This document shows positions 36,127 through 37,335 of a DNA stretch of 37,335 nt, piece by piece. Both the position numbers and the translations under genes were made by a program. Origin of the DNA: Actinomycetota bacterium. GTDB lineage: Bacteria; Actinomycetota; JAICYB01. Position 1 is the stretch's first letter; each line of letters opens with the position of its first letter. The stretch spans positions 1-37,335 of the forward strand of contig DATLNZ010000111.1 in NCBI GenBank assembly GCA_035536535.1, in the 5' to 3' direction. Under the pieces are notes generated by a model. The model was given only the letters and a program-made list of their open reading frames with translations, was not told the DNA's origin and searched no databases.

Positions 36127-37287
36127 TCAGGCGCTGCCGAGGACGTCGAGCCAGCGGCTGTGGGCGGCGGTGAACTCGTCCACGGAGTCTCCTCCGAACT
36201 TCTCCAACGCGGCGGCGGCGAGCTCGAACGCGACGACGGCCTCGCCGACGACGCACGCCCTCGGGACGGCACAAACGTCCGAACGCTCCACGATCGCGGT
36301 GGCGTCCTGCTTGGTCTCCACGTCCACAGTGCGCAGGGCTTTCCGCAGTGTGGACAGCGGCTTCATCGCCGTCCTCACCCGCAAGGGCCCGCCCGTGGAC
36401 ATGCCGGCCTCGATTCCTCCGGCCCGCTGCGTGTGCCGGTCGTAGCCCGACTCTTTGGTCCAGAAGATCTCGTCATGGGCCTGCGACCCGCGCACCGCGG
36501 CCCCGGCGAACCCCTCGCCCACCTCCACTCCCTTCATCGCCTGGATCGACATCAGGGCGAACGCCAGGCGCGCGTCGAGCTTGCGGTCCCAATGGACGTG
36601 GGAGCCGAGTCCGGCCGGCAGCCCGTGCGCCACGACCTCGAAGACTCCTCCGAGCGTGTCGCCGTCGGACTTCGCGGCCTCTATCGCCTCGATCATGCGG
36701 GTCTCCGCGTCGGGATCCAGGCAGCGCACCGGCGACGACTCGATCCGCTCGACGTCTCCGGGCTCTGGGCACCGCGACTCGCTCGTGACGTCGCCTATCG
36801 ACACGACATGGCTGATCACGCTGACCCCGAGCGTCTCCAGAAGAAGCTTCGATATCACTCCCGCGACCGTGCGGGCAGCGGTCTCGCGTGCGGATGCCCG
36901 CTCCAGGACGTTCCTGGCGTCGCGAAAGCCGTATTTGAGCATCCCGACCAGATCCGCGTGACCCGGCCGCGGACGCGTGGCGGCTCGCCCGGGGTCGTCC
37001 ACCGGCTCCGGGGACATGACCTCCGACCACTTCTCCCATTCGGTGTTGCGGATGACCACGGCGACCGGGCTCCCGAGCGTGGTCCCGTGCCTGATCCCGC
37101 CGAGCAGCTCGAACTCGTCGGTCTCGAGCTTCATGCGGGCGCCGCTGCCGGACCCGTGCCTGCGGCGCGCGAGCTCGCTGGAGATCCGAGCGACGGGGAC
37201 GGATAGCCCAGAGGGCAGGCCCTCCACGACGACAGTGAGCGCCGGACCGTGCGACTCGCCGGCGGTCAGGTATCGCAGGGAAGGCAT
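36127..37287 (-). CDS. aroC: Chorismate synthase
   Basis: A 386-residue FMN-dependent enzyme, last step of the shikimate pathway. It begins [20 protein letters not shown]. Further signatures are [33 protein letters not shown] and the C-terminal [20 protein letters not shown]. The basic residues that bind EPSP are visible. The first ATG (37287) has no ribosome binding site, but a TACACT -10 ends seven bases upstream. It is the first gene of aroC-aroKB-aroQ-efp-nusB. Confidence 0.97.
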   Translation of the reverse strand: MPSLRYLTAGESHGPALTVVVEGLPSGLSVPVARISSELARRRHGSGSGARMKLETDEFELLGGIRHGTTLGSPVAVVIRNTEWEKWSEVMSPEPVDDPGRAATRPRPGHADLVGMLKYGFRDARNVLERASARETAARTVAGVISKLLLETLGVSVISHVVSIGDVTSESRCPEPGDVERIESSPVRCLDPDAETRMIEAIEAAKSDGDTLGGVFEVVAHGLPAGLGSHVHWDRKLDARLAFALMSIQAMKGVEVGEGFAGAAVRGSQAHDEIFWTKESGYDRHTQRAGGIEAGMSTGGPLRVRTAMKPLSTLRKALRTVDVETKQDATAIVERSDVCAVPRACVVGEAVVAFELAAAALEKFGGDSVDEFTAAHSRWLDVLGSA

Positions 37288-37335
37288 GACGGGCAGTGTA
37301 GCGACGCGCCCACGGGCGGCGGCAGGCCAGTTCTA
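37288..37335 (-). promoter_or_regulatory. Probable leaderless aroC promoter
   Basis: On the minus strand TACACT (37300-37295) ends seven bases before the aroC ATG, so the message would start at the A of the start codon. No clear -35 is seen, as in other sites of this window. The remaining bases up to the window edge show no gene. Confidence 0.45.

Overview
This is a dense, high-GC window from a bacterial chromosome. It most likely comes from an actinobacterium outside the well-studied families. The main evidence is gene order. The runs aroC-aroKB-aroQ-efp-nusB, pyrR-pyrB-pyrC-carA-carB-pyrF, mihF-gmk-rpoZ-coaBC-metK-priA-def-fmt-rsmB-rpe and the rib operon follow the order known from mycobacteria and streptomycetes. 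mihF (actinobacterial integration host factor) and a PriA without helicase motifs also point to Actinomycetota. A class 1B dihydroorotate dehydrogenase with PyrK, an AroK-AroB fusion and an unusual Lgt-like gene argue against the common model genera. I cannot name a genus.

All genes but one lie on the minus strand, so transcription runs from high to low coordinates. From the right: aroC, aroKB, aroQ, efp and nusB (37287-32952) cover chorismate synthesis, then elongation factor P and antitermination factor NusB. One plus-strand gene, an Lgt-like membrane protein with a long proline-rich tail (31408-33006), converges on nusB and overlaps its end. Next is a nearly complete pyrimidine operon (31269-20288: pyrR, pyrB, pyrC, carA, a small membrane protein, carB, pyrK, pyrD, pyrF, pyrE). 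A predicted PyrR-binding hairpin covers the pyrR ribosome binding site. The following block (20214-11171) carries mihF, gmk, rpoZ, coaBC, metK, priA, def, fmt, rsmB and rpe. An FMN riboswitch then precedes ribD, ribE, ribAB, ribH, a cupin gene and hisG (10905-6278). The last block has its own promoter and a terminator-like attenuator in its leader: infC, rpmI, rplT, a soluble PAS histidine kinase, pheS and pheT (6103-424). An ARG box and the 5' part of argC end the window.

Most junctions are 1-4 base stop/start overlaps (ATGA, GTGA, TTGA, TGATG), so the operons are probably translationally coupled. The regulatory sites are mostly feedback controls of the pathways they precede: FMN on riboflavin genes, PyrR on pyrimidine genes, ArgR on arginine genes, and probably an RNA switch on the IF3/L35/L20 genes. 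No tRNA, rRNA, CRISPR array, insertion sequence, prophage or toxin-type island was seen, and no gene-free stretch exceeds 300 bases.

The points most worth a second look are an AUA start codon for infC behind an attenuator, gmk lying in frame behind the mihF stop codon with no AUG/GUG/UUG start, the Lgt-like protein with changed catalytic positions and a repeat-bearing tail, and the histidine kinase placed inside a translation operon. I see no clear candidate for a wholly new biological system. The infC leader is the best candidate for an undescribed regulatory element.
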